From Cyclina sinensis (taxonomy: Eukaryota; Mollusca; Bivalvia; Venerida; Veneridae), in NCBI GenBank assembly GCA_012932295.1, contig JAAONU010000004.1, positions 7,139,030 to 7,203,029 of the forward strand: DNA of 64,000 nucleotides. Direction: 5' to 3'. How positions within the stretch are numbered: position 1 is the first letter of the stretch; each line of letters opens with the position of its first letter. The position numbers and the translations under genes are program-made. Under the pieces are notes generated by a model. It made no database searches. It was not told the DNA's origin and worked only from the letters and a program-made list of their open reading frames with translations. This document shows positions 25,863 through 39,649 of this stretch, one piece after another.

Positions 25863-28800
25863 AACCTTTTTAAGACTCAAGTTGAATCTTGCAATGGTGT
25901 CTGCTGTTCAGTATATCACTTGTTCACATAGTACAGCATTTTTATATAATTTTCATGTTTTTGACGGGTAATGTCTGAAAATGAGACTTGTGTCACATCA
26001 ATCCTTTTCTCAATCTTTCAATTACATTGCGTGTCCTCAGTTAATGCCAAGATAAATACTAAACCAAATTCGTCTGCACCAGACGCTTTCGGAAATTATT
26101 TCATAGTCAGAATAAGAGAAGAAAAAATTTCCATGTTCGTCTGTTTTATGTAATTATATAATTTAAACCTACGACCCCTTTTAAAAGAAAAGTACGAAAC
26201 ATTTTCAATTAAATAGAAAAGAACATTCGGTTATAATTTGGTAATGACTGTAAATCGGCACCTACAGGCATTTGCTCAGATTTTAAATTATCACAATCAT
26301 TATGCTATAATTTAAATAAAAGCAACTGTTAAAGAGCTGATAAAACATACACTCGTTGGTGTTTCTTTCATTTTGTTGATTAACGAATAATTTAGAGTTC
26401 ATCTTCTGAGTGCTGATTAAGCGTATGATACAACAGTGTTAAGAAACTATACAAATATTATATGTATCTAAGTTTCATCAATATTGCATCTATACCACCA
26501 TTTATCAGACTGTTAATATTATAATTGGAGTGTCGTTGTCAACATATCACTTTTTTAGATGAATCTTTGTTCAAACTGAATAAAGAAATGAAAAACAATC
26601 GGAAAATCTAACTCTCCTTACGTACAAAGTGAGTGGAAACTCAAGGCTTGGAAAGCATTTTCTTTACAGAATTTGTCAACAAATATACTTCGCCATACTA
26701 ATGTAGGTATTTTCTTTATATATTGAAGAGCATTAATCTGTAGTTGACACTCGTGTAAGCAAACTACCGAGGTTAATAATGTTTACAGTTTTAGGAAATG
26801 TCATAAAATCTCGATATCGGGAGAGCCCATTGAAATCTGGTTCCCAAAATTTAAAATAATGATTTTGATTTAAAAAAAAAATGTAATAGTCCAGTTCATT
26901 TTGTGAATTTAGCAATTTGAACAAAAAGGACATGGTCTCGCAAATTATTAGGAAAAAATGCATGCAACTCAACTCTCTATGAAGATCTTGATCATTGAGG
27001 TGCATTTAAAAGAAATCGTTGCTGCAATGCAAATGAGTCTTTTATCAGAATGATGTGTTGCTCCTAATGTAAAGCACAACAAGTAACCCAGATCCTAATT
27101 TCTGTTTTTATTTCTTAGTATGCATTCATAATATCGACTAAAATTCAGACATGCGTTATCCGTGTGGAGAACTACATATACGTTCCTTGCCTAAAAGACT
27201 GTAAGAGAAATAAATGCGAGACATACAAAAGGTTGCTCAACCGAATTTGTTACCGTAGTACCGTATAAGACAATATGTTACCATCAAGTTTTTCTTTCAT
27301 AGAGATGTTTTATTGATATGCACTTTGAAAGAAAGGGATCATTCACCTTTTTCTCATAGGAAGAAGAACTTAATAAATGTCTTAGTTGGGTTATTCTTTC
27401 CAGCTTCACAATAAAACAAATCATGAAACATTTAGTCTTGTCTGGTCTCTAAACCCATAAAGCATCTTTGATATCATTCAGTTAACGCGTAAAATGTTTC
27501 AATCAAAAAGAGGACTTCATAAGTGTATCTCTCTTTTGGGGTGCTTTACAACTGTAATTACACAAATAGGAAGTCAAACTGCTGCCTAACAAAAAAACCA
27601 CACCAACGGTTAAACAAATAACTTATGTGAAAGTTCATTAAATTTCCATTTCGGAAATGTTTCGAAACAGGAGAAATTTTCATGTCAAATCAGCTGACAA
27701 TGAAATTCAAAACATAATTCCAATCATTAAAAAATGTTATACTATTTCAGTATTATAGGAGCTATATTTTTAAACAAGGACGGTTTGAAAGCACATAATA
27801 AACATATTTACCATTGCGTGCTTTAAAACCATGATTTGAAACATGTTGCATGTGTTGACAAAAAATGTAATTACAAGGATCTTCGAAATTTCATATCAAT
27901 TGCATTTTGCAAGAAAGTTTTTGATAAAATTAATATGAAATACTAAAATATATTTAAGCATGGTCAATTATATTTCTTTCTTTTCATAACTTCAAGTTCA
28001 GATATTTTTGCGATAGGGTGATGTCATGTTTTGTCATAAAATTCTGAAATAACACAGTCACTTCCAGTTTACAGTATAGTCGTTTTTAAGGATTTTGCTG
28101 AAATAATGAGCTTTTGTTAGTTTACTGAGTTCTTCGAAATACAACAAACATATCAGTCTTTTATGCAACAACAAAATATAAAAGAAACATTAACTATTTC
28201 AAAAACTTCATCTGCTATTGATGTCTAAGAACAATATTTTGGTAAGCAAGTTAGAAACATTCTGCATTCTGAATAGGGAAAAAAGAGAAATTAAATTTTA
28301 CTTCCACTTAGATATCTTTTATCAACGTTTTAGACAGATGAAAAAATAAAGATAAAAAACAAAAGTCTTCATTAAACAACGGTCAGATATGATAAGGAGG
28401 AATATTTCTCTATTTAACGTCTCTCATGAGAAATAATAAAAGGTAAAATAAAATTGCACTCATGCAAGAATCATTTTCAAATAAAAACGAAACAGTCGCG
28501 ATAACTTTACAGAACGGTCTAAAAACGCAGAAAATGTTCTTAAAAGTTGAACAAATGTTTGTTCTGAGATATTCATTGTGCTTTAATTTTGAATATAGAA
28601 AAGAACTTAATCATTTGTGTTATAACTTATGATAAGCACAAATGATGTTGATCATACATTTACTCAGACACTCTTCTGACTAAAACATGCAAATCGTTTA
28701 AAACAAAGCACTCGGCAATCATATATAATTTAATATGTCCGACATTTAAAGTCAAGACTTTGGCATATTGACCATAAGTTATCATCCGGGGTAATACGAA

Positions 28801-29359
28801 ACTGATGTTGATTATTAATTAATTTTCGCTCATATGCCAAATTTCGTACAAATGAACAAATAGATTTACAGAATGTAATTTAATAACGTGGTTCATCGTT
28901 AAAGACACCTAACTGTCCTTATATGTTTGATGGCAAATCTATATTTTCGTGTGATGCATTATTTATTTAAACATACATCAATTCATATCGTTTATGTATG
29001 CAGTTAAGTACATCAAGTAAATTGTATTAATATGTCAGATACCAAAAAGACATGAGATTAAATTCAATCAAGAATTTTCTGACGAAATAATAAAGATGTC
29101 AGTTTTGAATCATGATTAATGCCCGTTGCATATAACTTTGTTGTAACAGGGTAAAACCGTCTGAAGAAAAAGGTTTCTATTAGTTTTTGTTTCCCAAGAA
29201 AGTATGTTGCCTTCTCTATATACGACGGTCACGTGGTTACAAAGGTGCATTCGCATTAAAAAAGCACGCATTTATACTATTTCACAGTTACCAACATTAA
29301 AAGTTTAGGTTTTTGTCTATATAAATGTCGGTTATGTGCTTATGATAGATTCAGATGTT

Positions 29360-29450
29360 TTATTATTTTGCATTGCTAGGAGGTTGGTGCCGATAGGTGC
29401 AGGTTCGAAACTCAGTGGGAGCTTGAATATATTAGAAAAAAACATTTTGT
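29360..29450 (+). repeat. Possible tRNA-derived SINE fragment
   Basis: GGTTCGAAACTC (about 29403) resembles a pol III B box and follows a GAGGTTGGTGCCGATAGG stretch in a copy-C-only segment. No clear A box or tail, so the call is weak. Confidence 0.25.
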
Positions 29451-31464
29451 TTAAAATGATCCCCTATTTGAACTCGTTTCTGCTATTTTATTACAAATAA
29501 AGGCAAATACTCTCACCAGTAATCAATTATGTGCAAAGAGACGTACAGAACACGAAATTTCTAAAAATTAAAAAATCCCTAACATAGCACACTTTTGTCT
29601 ACTTATTTGTCGGCGTATGACATAAAAGTTTGTTTCATAAAAATACTTAAAATTTCGTTTCAGTTGAAAGCCTGGTAAAAACAATTAAATTACCGGATTG
29701 CCTTAATTGCATTGTAGTGCACAAAATAAAAAATATAGAGAAACTATAATTTTTTTCAATAAATGATTTTCCCTAAGGTTGGGCCCTAAATTTAACTTTG
29801 ATATAAGTAACAACCTCCAATGGTAAATATAAACACATGTTTTGATACAGCCGGATCAACATTCGTTTAAAAAAAAACATTTAACTTTAGCAAAAAGAAA
29901 TATGTTAACCGTGTTTTATGAATACGATATTTATAAAAATCACTACTTTTAAACGTTGACAGAAATGAAATCGACCAGTTTGAATCTTGCTGCTGCATGT
30001 ATCCTTTTTTCCGCCATTTTAAATTGAATAATACAGTGTCAGCACTTATCGAGCCGGACATATTTAACAAGTCTTTTGACATTTGAAATTGATTCATTTT
30101 GCAACAAACATGGCAAAAAGAAACCAAGCCGTACAAATGTAACAGATTTGTTTCAGAAATTATCGGCATGCTTGAAATCCAAGTCGCTTTTATTTCAGTT
30201 ACTCTGTCAAAACATTCTAACGATGAAATTATAGCCGCAAAATGTTCACTATTTCCCTACTTGAATTTGATATCGGAAGCTTGGTAAGGGAATGCGTAGC
30301 TCTTTGGTTCGAGACTTATCAGAATAATTTGAATGTAAAAAGGTGAAAAACTCATGATTGCTATTTTAGTGAGATTATTTCCCAATGACTGACGCCACAA
30401 AAATTAATGTGTTTTATTTCTACTTTAATCTACTTTGAAACGATCAACTTGATTATCACTGACTTTTTATATATGTATTAAATGGAATCAAAACTTTACA
30501 ACTATGTACAACACAAATTCAGGCATGATATATTTGAAAATTATTACAAATTAAAAAAATAAGATTGATGTTTTTCTTACGTTTTAGATACGTTATAAAA
30601 CAAAGTTAGTTCATCTATCCAGCGTATTACTAAGTATTTTATTAATATTTACTTGTTAGTATTTGTCAGTAGAGTATTTGTCAGTAGGAAGTCTTAGGTT
30701 CCGGTCTTTACCTCGTAACGGTTAGAATTAAATGAAACTTACTTATGATGCCATACATAAATATGCTCTGTAACAAAGAAGCTATTTTTAAAGACATTTG
30801 CACAAAAGGTAAATCTCTACAAATGCTATTTTCTTCAGAACATTTACAACTGGTAAATGACACATTCACATCACTTATAAAGCTTCGGGTTTTTTTACAA
30901 ATATTTTTGCAGAAAAACCTATGAATAAACTAATAAGTATTGGCACATATAGTGTGCTCCACAATATAATTAATCAAAAAGAGATTATTACGCAACTCTT
31001 TTTATGAAGATATAAGAGAAAATTGGCTGCTTTTTCGTTCTTACATAATTACTTCAAAAGCTAGCTAGACAGTTACGTAACCTACTATCCAAACCGATTA
31101 CCATAATGTAAGCATGCAATTAGTTTCTCATTTCGCTTTCGAAGATTTAAACACATCAATAGACAATCAGATGTTAACCCAAATCAGAAAATATTTTCGT
31201 ATTTTAAACGTGTAACACCTTATTCTGATTTTATTGCAACTATTTTGAAGCTGCACTCTCAGAGTTACAAGTTTAAATTCATGAGAGACACATGTAAGAT
31301 AGACGTTACCTCAGTGATGAAAAGAGCGCTGACTATACCAAAAATACGCCCGACATTCACATAGTAAAAACTCAATAAACATGTATATAAATGTTATTTC
31401 AAGTTCTGATTAAAATTCTTCTAAAGAAAACTTGCAAGACGTAAGTAGAATTTCTTGAAAAATA

Positions 31465-31800
31465 AAAGGCAGTAGGGATTTAACTGGTTATCGAACATTG
31501 CTAAGATATTTTAAAGCCGATACACATTATCAGAATATTTTGTGAAGATCAGATGATGACGATTTAGAGACCGGAAAATACTCATTTTGCCAAATTAGAA
31601 TCATTCAAGGGCCATAGACTTAGAGTACATAAAGCCTGGAAAGATTTTATCGATCTAAGCCGAGATATTAAGCCAGCAGAAGTTATCACCAATCATTTGG
31701 TGAGGATCAATAAAAAAATCTGTGTAGACAACATGTGGACAACGGATCAACTGCGTTGGTGATCCTGTAGTTTCCCGTATAGGGACGCATAAAAATATTT
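31465..31800 (+). repeat. Degenerate counterpart of the 20.53-20.88-kb element
   Basis: GGATTTAACTGGTTATCGA, an AAGGGCCATAGA block, a second GCCGAGATATTA block and a terminal TTCCCGTATAGGGACGCATA (the copy-B hairpin with substitutions) keep the same order and position within copy C. Confidence 0.55.
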
Positions 31801-33260
31801 AGGCAAAAACAGGACAAATAGAATGCCTAAATCTCATTTATAAGAACATAAATTGTGTCTTTGGGCATCTAGATAAACGTTGAAATTAATAAACTTAATC
31901 GTTATGCAAATAAGGTAAATCAAGTATATAATTTATCTTTTTATATATGAACAAAAGACGCACATGTTCTGTAATGAAAAAAAAATAAATCTATTAGCAT
32001 CAATAGCCAGTAAGTTCATTTAAGTGTTTGAGAAACAGATGTTAGAAACTCATTTTTTTGCAGATAGAAGAAGACCCTAAACACCTTTTGCAAAATAACA
32101 AAAAAAACATTTTAATATCTGACTCAACCAAGTTATTTTACATTAAGATAGTCACATGATATAGGCACAATATATAGCTCATGAATTATAACGGATTGTT
32201 CCTGATATGTGTCAAGTAACGGTAAAGCCACGTTATCTATCAGACTCAATCATTCTGAATTCATTTTATCAGTTGGTGGAAATTAGCCTGTTTATCTTGC
32301 ACAGCATCTGATATACCCTTATCTCAATGATATTTGATCAGTTTTCAAAGTTACGGAACCATCACCAGAATCGCCTGCCTATTACAAATGTAATAATTTA
32401 AGTTTTTCCACATCGATACAAAAATGTCAAAGCTGCTTTTACACTGGTTATTTCTATGCAACATGAACTACGTGGAGTTTGACCAGGGGACATTTCAGTA
32501 CTTCTAATTTTGTTTCTGCATGCTCGCGAAACTGCGAGGCCTGTTTGAAATTTTGGGAATATGACTATGTTTTTAGAATTAATACAGAATTTACGACATT
32601 TGAGTTGCAGTGCACTTTAGTAAAGTCTGATATTACGATGTTGCTTAACTATAAAAATAACTGACAATACAAACACAAATCATTTGGTTAGCTCCTGGAA
32701 GATCCTCGGAAAGGGAAGCAGATTCTCGTTATAGAGTGGTTTATTGGTCGTTCGTTTTGTATATTTCCAGTTATACTGTCACTGTTATGCAATAACAACT
32801 TGTTTTCGCTGTTTTTATTACATTTGTCTGTATCAAAATAATAAAATAATCATGTCCAATGCCCCTTTTCCTTCTCCATACACGATTCTTCCTGTTGTTT
32901 TATTGCGTAGTTCAGATGTCTCCTGGGCGAATGATATTCTAAATCTTGATATTCTTTTCAATGAAGTCTCTCGTAAAAAGAGAGCAGTGTCAAATAAAAT
33001 AGTTTATAAACATGCTTCATATCTGTTTTTATGAAATGCTCATATTGATGTCAAAAAACTTCATTTGTTTGTTGTTGTTTTTGTGGTAAGAAAATTTCTC
33101 GGTGGCAACAATTACAACTTATTTATGAAATTTCGTTGACGGCAAACGATCTTAAAAGTGTTTACTTTGGGACATATTTGCATATATTAGTAAACACCTG
33201 GCAACTAAAACAATTAATTAACGGCATGGAAGGTGATAAAAGCTTCCATTGACAACAGAC

Positions 33261-33533
33261 CGTCTTCGTGGCCTTGTGATTGTGGCGTCCGCTTACGGAG
33301 CGGGAGGTCGAAAGGTTGAGTCATGTCAGGCGCTTGTTCTGATGCGGCCAGTTGGTGAGCCGCCAGCTAATAAATGAATGGTTACCAATTGCCTGTCCGC
33401 CTGGCACATAGGATAGAAAATCAGGGAGTAAATTTGTACACTAATAGAGATGTCTCATAAGCCCGGGAGGCTGGCCCTTTCAGTAGGGGTAACACTATAA
33501 TAAACAAGCACTTTACTTTACTCTTACTTTATC
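33261..33533 (+). mobile_element. tRNA-derived SINE
   Basis: The head CTTCGTGGCCTTGTGATTG followed by GGCGTCCGCTTACGGAGCGG and GGTCGAAAGGTTGAGTC has the order of a tRNA-like A box, anticodon arm and B box. A non-tRNA body with GCCCTTTCAGTAGGGGTAAC follows, then a tail of TTTAC/TTACT repeats. This head type is familiar from mollusc SINEs. There is no paralog at the matching place in copy B, so the insertion is copy-specific or lost from B. Direct flanking repeats were not identified. Confidence 0.7.
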
Positions 33534-34067
33534 TAAATAATCACTAAGCTGCTGTCATATCTCAGCATTATATTGACAATAATGCAATTTTAATACAAAT
33601 GTCAGAACTTATAGAACTATTTACTACCCTTCCAGGTTTTTTTCTCCTTTTTGATTGGATGTTGATCCGCCGAAAGAAATTGATATAACCGAGCCAGACA
33701 GGTAATATACACATTAAATTTCCCCTTTAGGTACCCCAAGTTGTAAACAACTTGCGCTGTGACGATGCGCGTACGGTTCGATGTTGTAAAGTGTAAATTC
33801 CTATATACAAGCACTTTTTCACTGTCAAATAAAAATATTTACCAAAATAGAGTAATGATAAATATTCCCATCAGTATTTGAAACAAATATGACCTCGTCA
33901 AACCTTTTCTCTTGTTTACATTCGTCAGGTACGAAAGCAAATACTTCATGTAATTCTACAGACGTCATTTTGCGGTTAAAGGGTACCCTAAATGGAATCT
34001 TATTTCGACGTTTCATTTGAAACAGCAATGCTTTATTTTAAAATCGTCTTACTCGGCAGGGGATGGG

Positions 34068-34215
34068 TAATAAAAATATTATTTGGGTTTTTGAGTGACA
34101 TATGTAGATATATTACCTGCCAAGATAAAATATCACCCTCGCCTAACGGCTCGGGTGATATGAAATTTTGGTAGGTAATATATTAACATATATCACTCAA
34201 AAACCCAAATAACAT
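34068..34215. mobile_element. Long-hairpin MITE (~145 bp)
   Basis: TTATTTGGGTTTTTGAGTGA (about 34078) and its reverse complement TCACTCAAAAACCCAAATAA (about 34193) are the outer parts of an imperfect stem of about 65 bp that also pairs AGATATATTACCTGCCA with TAGGTAATATATTA and ATATCACCC with GGGTGATAT. The centre is CTCGCCTAACGGCTC. It is found in copy C only. Confidence 0.75.
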
Positions 34216-35474
34216 ATAATATTTTATACAATTAAATTATATTATCCATATGAAAATAATTAATTTAACAATGTTTATAAAGATGAAAGATAAACACAAC
34301 AACAATAGCACATACATATTAATTTGTACAGATTTAGCTATTGTATATGCTTATCGACAAATTGTCAGACATTTCAATAATATTTTCATAAATGAAAGAA
34401 AATATTATTTGAAATAGGCTAACTTTACACCCTGACATCAACAAGGGGTTGTTTATAGGAATCACTAAACCGGTTGGTTAGCCGGTCGGTATGATTCTTG
34501 TCCCGGCTATTACATATTTGAATGTTTTTTTAGGCTAACATTTCACATATTTACTAATTCAAATGCCTATTGTAATCATTTCTCGAAAATTGTCAGACAA
34601 ATTTAAGCAAACATGTACAGTTATATGCATTAATCATGTCAAATAAATGACAAAACACGATTCAATTAAGTATAACTGTTCCTCTTAGCTTTCACGAACT
34701 TAAGCGTCCAATTTCATTGAGGATGGCCGTTTTGACTGATTACCTTAAATGAATATCGTCTTGAATCCCTTGCATGCTGATTGCCAGTGATAGCACCAAA
34801 TGAAACAATTTCAAATGTGAATTATTTTTCTTCTGTAAAATATATTGTCAGGATTTATAACGGAACACCTGAGACAGTGTTCTGTTTTATTCAAACATTC
34901 TAAAATAGTAAAACAATAGCATTTAACTCAAAGTTCAAATATAATTATAAAGCTATGTTTTACTTCAATGTTACAGGGGCCAAATCAAAACATGTCCATT
35001 TGTACCAACATTATATCCTCCATATAAATCAACAGTACTGTCTGTACACAAAAAAACAGCGATATATTATATAGTGACGGATTTACTGGGGGCAGGTTCG
35101 TAGTGCCCGTGTCATCTCGCTCTAGTGGGCTGGTGTAACGAAATAAAGTGACTGCTATAGAATTATTATCAATGAGTCATTTTTTCATAAAATGACCCCC
35201 GTTCAACTGTTGTGTCCCCCAAATCATAATATTATGACCCCTGCACGTGGTAAATTCTAGAACCATGGAGCACGGATAAAAATTTACTTATAATTTGTAA
35301 GTACTGACAGCAGAACAAGCAACAACAACATAAATATTAACAATATCAACAATAATATAAATTGTCATTGATCGATTAGGTGAGGGTCAGTATTCAATAA
35401 ACATAATAGAGAATGGCATTTATAGCTCGTCTGTTTTCGAAGAAAACAATCGGGCTATTGCGATCACTGGTGGC

Positions 35475-35935
35475 GCCGTGCAAAAACTTTGAATTTGGCT
35501 GATTACTCATAAATGGTAAGGCTTACGGTAATGATATTTGGTGTGTAGCATTGTCTAGTAGACCCCTACAAAGCTAGTTTTAATCATGGCCCAAGGGTCA
35601 ATATTGGCACCGCCCCGGGGGTCACTTGATTTTTAAATATACGTATAATAGGAAAAACTTAAAAAAATCTTCTTTTCTAAAACCGCTTGACACAGAGCTT
35701 GTAATTTAAAGTGAAGCATCCTCTACTACATCTTTACAAAGACTGTTTATATTATGTGCTTGGGGTCAAAATTAGCCCAACTCGAGGGATAACTTGGTTT
35801 GGCATAGACTTAATTATGAAAAAAGAACTCTCTAGTAAGAAAGTACAAAGCTTAAAACTTAACTGTTTATTTGATGGGAAGATACTTCTCACCCCCTGGA
35901 TGGGACCCACCCCTAACCCTTACATCAAATGAAGG
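35475..35935 (+). repeat. Decayed copy of the ~165-bp array element
   Basis: GCATTGTCTAGTAGACCCC, ATCATGGCCCAAGGGTCA, CACCGCCCCGGGGGTCACTTG and an AGGAAAAACTT block follow the order seen in the 45-46-kb array. A second, poorer unit with GCATCCTCTACTACATC follows. Confidence 0.6.
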
Positions 35936-37499
35936 TACTTTTTGTATAATTTTGGATACATATTATAACTGTGACCTTGGGCAATGGATGACCTGACCTC
36001 GACATACTGACCTACTTTCATCTTTCTGAAGCGACATCATTGAAATTTTTTAATGTTTGATTATTTGTGCAATTTTTCATGCCGATTTTAACTTAATCTG
36101 GTGTATTTTCACCATCTGCCATTCGAAAAATTCCTTAGTTGTTCTGACTAGCCCTCCTCTCCCACGCTTTGTTTGATAATAGTGTTTAGATATAAGAATT
36201 CATAAGATTTTATTGAAAATTAAGAAAGAAAATCTATATTTAGTAAATCACTGATTAACTGGGCGAGATCACTTATATTTGGAAAATCTTTAATACATAA
36301 CCATTTTACAATGCTTATCACCAAATATAAAAGCTCTCTCGAAAAAAAATAAGCTTAGAGAAAATACTTTCAATATTCTAAATGTGATTACTTACATGAT
36401 ATGAATAACTGTGGAACTGAACAATGCATGTCGAACGCCAAATTTGAAAGCTCTAAGTATTGCCCTAAGATTAAAATATTTGAGGGTTTGAATTACATCT
36501 TCAGGTATACAGCGAATCGCAACCTTTTTAAATAAAAAATGTCCCCGAACCACCCTTGTAAATGATTTGATTATTTAACAAATGCATGGCAAAAACATGT
36601 TTGTTTTCTTGATGATAAAAACCATAACACAGTGTGATAAAAAAGCACAACTGATAATACTGATAATAATAATGAATAAAAACCTTGCTTGGAGAACGCA
36701 AAATTCAATACATCTGTGACCTGGTCCTTAAATTTTACCCATTATTTATAACTAAGCTCACTTGCTTTAACTACTACTTTTGATCTCTATCGTACAGATA
36801 TTTCATTTCTGATATACATATTTGATAGGTTAAACTATTTCAGATGTGATATGACATGTAACTCTGTCATCTTAACCTTAGAGTTATTGGTCTTGATTAT
36901 TTTAGTTGAATCTTTTTTTTGGCAATAAGTTTTGACCTATGTAAAACAGACAATTCATGTTTTGTATGCATATCTCATTGGTCAAACGCTCTCAGAGTTG
37001 ACATGATCGATAAGTCTGTGACCTTTGCCTTGGCATTATTTCACATTGTATATACTGTCTTGATTTTTCTTGATACAAAATTGAAGTTTGGCGAAAGTAT
37101 AACTCATGAGAAGCGTTAAAGGATGCCATCACAACTGTTAACCATAACGTTGACACCAAATGGTAAAAATTTGATTGTTAAACATTTCCCTCTACTTTTG
37201 ACATACACAAAGTACAATCTTCATATCTGATATCAAAGTTACTTTGGACAACATCCTTAAATCATACAAAATCTTCACAAAGCCAATTATCTGATTATTT
37301 TGACTTACTTCAGATACAGCGGCATGTACATACACATCCAAAGTAAAGCCCTGTTTCACCGCAATCAGCAAAAGCCGAATACAGCTCATGCTCACTGTAA
37401 GCTCTATACATCAAAGCTATTATTTGTCAACATAATTGTCAACAACATCATCATCATAATCGTCGTAAAAACCTTCAGCCAAAGAAGCATTAGCAGCCA

Positions 37500-37660
37500 A
37501 TGTGTGATAACCACCACCACTACCTCCAGCAACACCACCATAAACATCATCGTTGTCGTTATTTTTATAAAAAAAGCATTACATCAAAACCACAATATCA
37601 GTGGTGTTAATTATCAGCGGCATCTTCACCATCATCAACAGCAGCTATAGCAGTGACAGC
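37500..37660 (+). repeat. Imperfect CAC/CAT/CAA trinucleotide low-complexity patch
   Basis: ACCACCACCACTACC and related CATCAT and CAACA runs. The 116-codon frame across it (37300-37650) is Thr/Ile/Val/His-rich and is judged low-complexity, not a gene. Confidence 0.6.
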
Positions 37661-38624
37661 ATCAGCGTGATCACAACATTGTTGTCGACATCTTCATTTT
37701 AATTGTATTAATGAGTTTTTGAAACCAGAAAAAAATTGCGATAATTATAATCGAAATTGATACTGACCGTAACAGTTATAAACGTTAAGACAACAAACCT
37801 ATCTGAAAAGTATTTCTATATATCCAGTGTATACAGCTAACGTGAGATGTTTTCGATTCATGCTAACGAATACAGCTCATCAAAAACGTATAAGTTTTCC
37901 ACAAACGAATATAGCTCACGCGTTAGGTTAATTCGGACGGTGTAACAAAGGAGTATCAATGTCCCCGAATATCTTTGAGCATTTGTTGAAAATGAAAGAT
38001 GTATTGACGGAAAATTAAACCAAAATTACATACTGCAGTGGATCGGGTGTGATTACAAGAGTACCTAAGATATACATAACGTACAGCAATTAAAATCTAT
38101 TCTAAAAAGATAAAAAGCGGAGTAGTTTTAACTGTGTTGAAAGTTTGGATTAAGTAGCACATTCTATGAATAACCAGCCTAAAGAAGTACTTGGATACCA
38201 TATATAAAAGATGAGAAGATCGAAGAAAATCAGCGAAATCCTCGGTAAAATACGTGGACAGTCTTCTGCAAGTATTGTAAGAATAATGTTGAAAACATTC
38301 TTCTGAAATATCCCTTTTAAAAAACAAGAAGTTCCGTACAAAGAGTACATTTTACATAGTAATTTTCTTGAAAAGAGTGATTTATTTGACGAGCATTATA
38401 TCAAGAATGTCGACGCGTTAAAAGTGAACAGAATGAAAAGAGTCAATGCTTAAACATTACGACTAGAACGATGAAAGTGGAAAAGAAAAGGAAAGGAGAA
38501 TGAAATCAATAGAACACTTTAAACATAATTATGGAAAGAAAACTAAATACAGACAACAGTATTATACTCTCCTGGATAAAAGTAATACAGTAACTTGACC
38601 CTGGGGTGAGGGATGTTTTCAGTT

Positions 38625-38724
38625 NNNNNNNNNNNNNNNNNNNNNNNNNNNNNNNNNNNNNNNNNNNNNNNNNNNNNNNNNNNNNNNNNNNNNNNNNNNN
38701 NNNNNNNNNNNNNNNNNNNNNNNN
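38625..38724. other. Assembly gap (exactly 100 N)
   Basis: One hundred consecutive N, a conventional placeholder for a gap of unknown size. It lies 2.3 kb upstream of the first visible kinase exon, so a missing N-lobe exon could be hidden here. Confidence 0.99.
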
Positions 38725-39649
38725 AGGCATATATGATTTAGAAACATCTTGTGTTACTGGTTGTAATGAGGCAAAGCATCTTAAGTTTAATACCTGCTTT
38801 TATCAGCACTGTCACTATTATCTGCTCAAAGAGACACATTATCTAAACAACTTCAACTTAATACTGCCAAAAGTCAATACTGACTATACTAGGCAGGCGA
38901 TATATAAACAATAATATTGATTATAAGGTGCTGCAGTCATAGTGATTTGATTTGAAGGAACTGACTTGTTGAAGCCTACAGGTTGAAATAGATAGTGAAT
39001 TTTGATGATAAGTACTTCTGTTAGTATTAGATGAGATTAGAATGTACCAGATTCATATATGACAGTACCTGAACATTTTACAATACATGTATAAGATTTG
39101 ATGACTATGTATGAAGTACTGGTTTATTGATTCATAAATGTGAATTCTGTTGGCAGAATTTACTGTGACATGTACTGAAAAACATAAAACAACCTCTGAA
39201 GATATTCCATACCAGTCACCTATAAAAAAAACACTGTAATAAATGTTGTACTGATCCTAGTAAAAGGGAAACAGTTAATGCAGTGTGTTCATAATTAAAA
39301 GAAAGCATGTTTTGCTAAGGGATGTCAGATGTTGACACGTTATATAACCTGTAAGATATGAGGAAAAGAAGTATGAAATTGGCCTGAGGCAATGTTCATG
39401 TATATAACTTCCTACCTGTACCTACTAACTGACATCAGTTTTTGAAACATGAATAGCAATGGTAGTAGTAAAAGTAGTTACTGCAGAAAATACAGTAGGC
39501 ACTTGAGTGGCAGAACAAATAGCTCATTTTGCGGGTTTGTTTTTATGAAACATATGGCATTAAATGATTTTTAAAGTTATGTCAAGACAAACATTGAACT
39601 CTTTTGAAACCATGACAAATAAAGCATTGATCATCTTGTAACCCTATGT
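38725..39649. other. Non-coding stretch between the gap and the minisatellite
   Basis: No exon could be recognised; this is probably intron of the kinase gene. It is less AT-skewed than the 2-35-kb region, with TGTACATGTA-like text. Confidence 0.4.

Larger units (their letters stand above)
23790..34980 (+). repeat. Copy C of the tandem segmental duplication
   Basis: Directly follows copy B and repeats its landmarks in order. It is shorter because it lacks the inverted arms and their surroundings. It has its own material at 25.67-25.86, 29.33-31.05 and 33.03-34.57 kb, including a SINE and a hairpin element. No gene is recognisable; open frames such as 26733-27005 (minus) and 29867-30169 (minus) carry no domain and are left uncalled. 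Confidence 0.8.
34981..38624. other. Non-coding stretch before the assembly gap
   Basis: It holds a decayed array copy (35475-35935) and a low-complexity trinucleotide patch (37500-37660). Short frames at 35711-35932, 36919-37119 and 38097-38350 have no motif. If the kinase N-lobe exons lie further upstream, this is intron; otherwise intergenic. Confidence 0.45.

Noticed and set aside
37300..37650. 116-codon plus-strand frame rich in Thr, Ile, Val and His
   Set aside because: Low-complexity CAC/CAT/CAA sequence with no domain or gene context.
38506..38914. Frames crossing the gap (38506-38730 minus, 38606-38914 plus)
   Set aside because: They exist only because the N run is read through.
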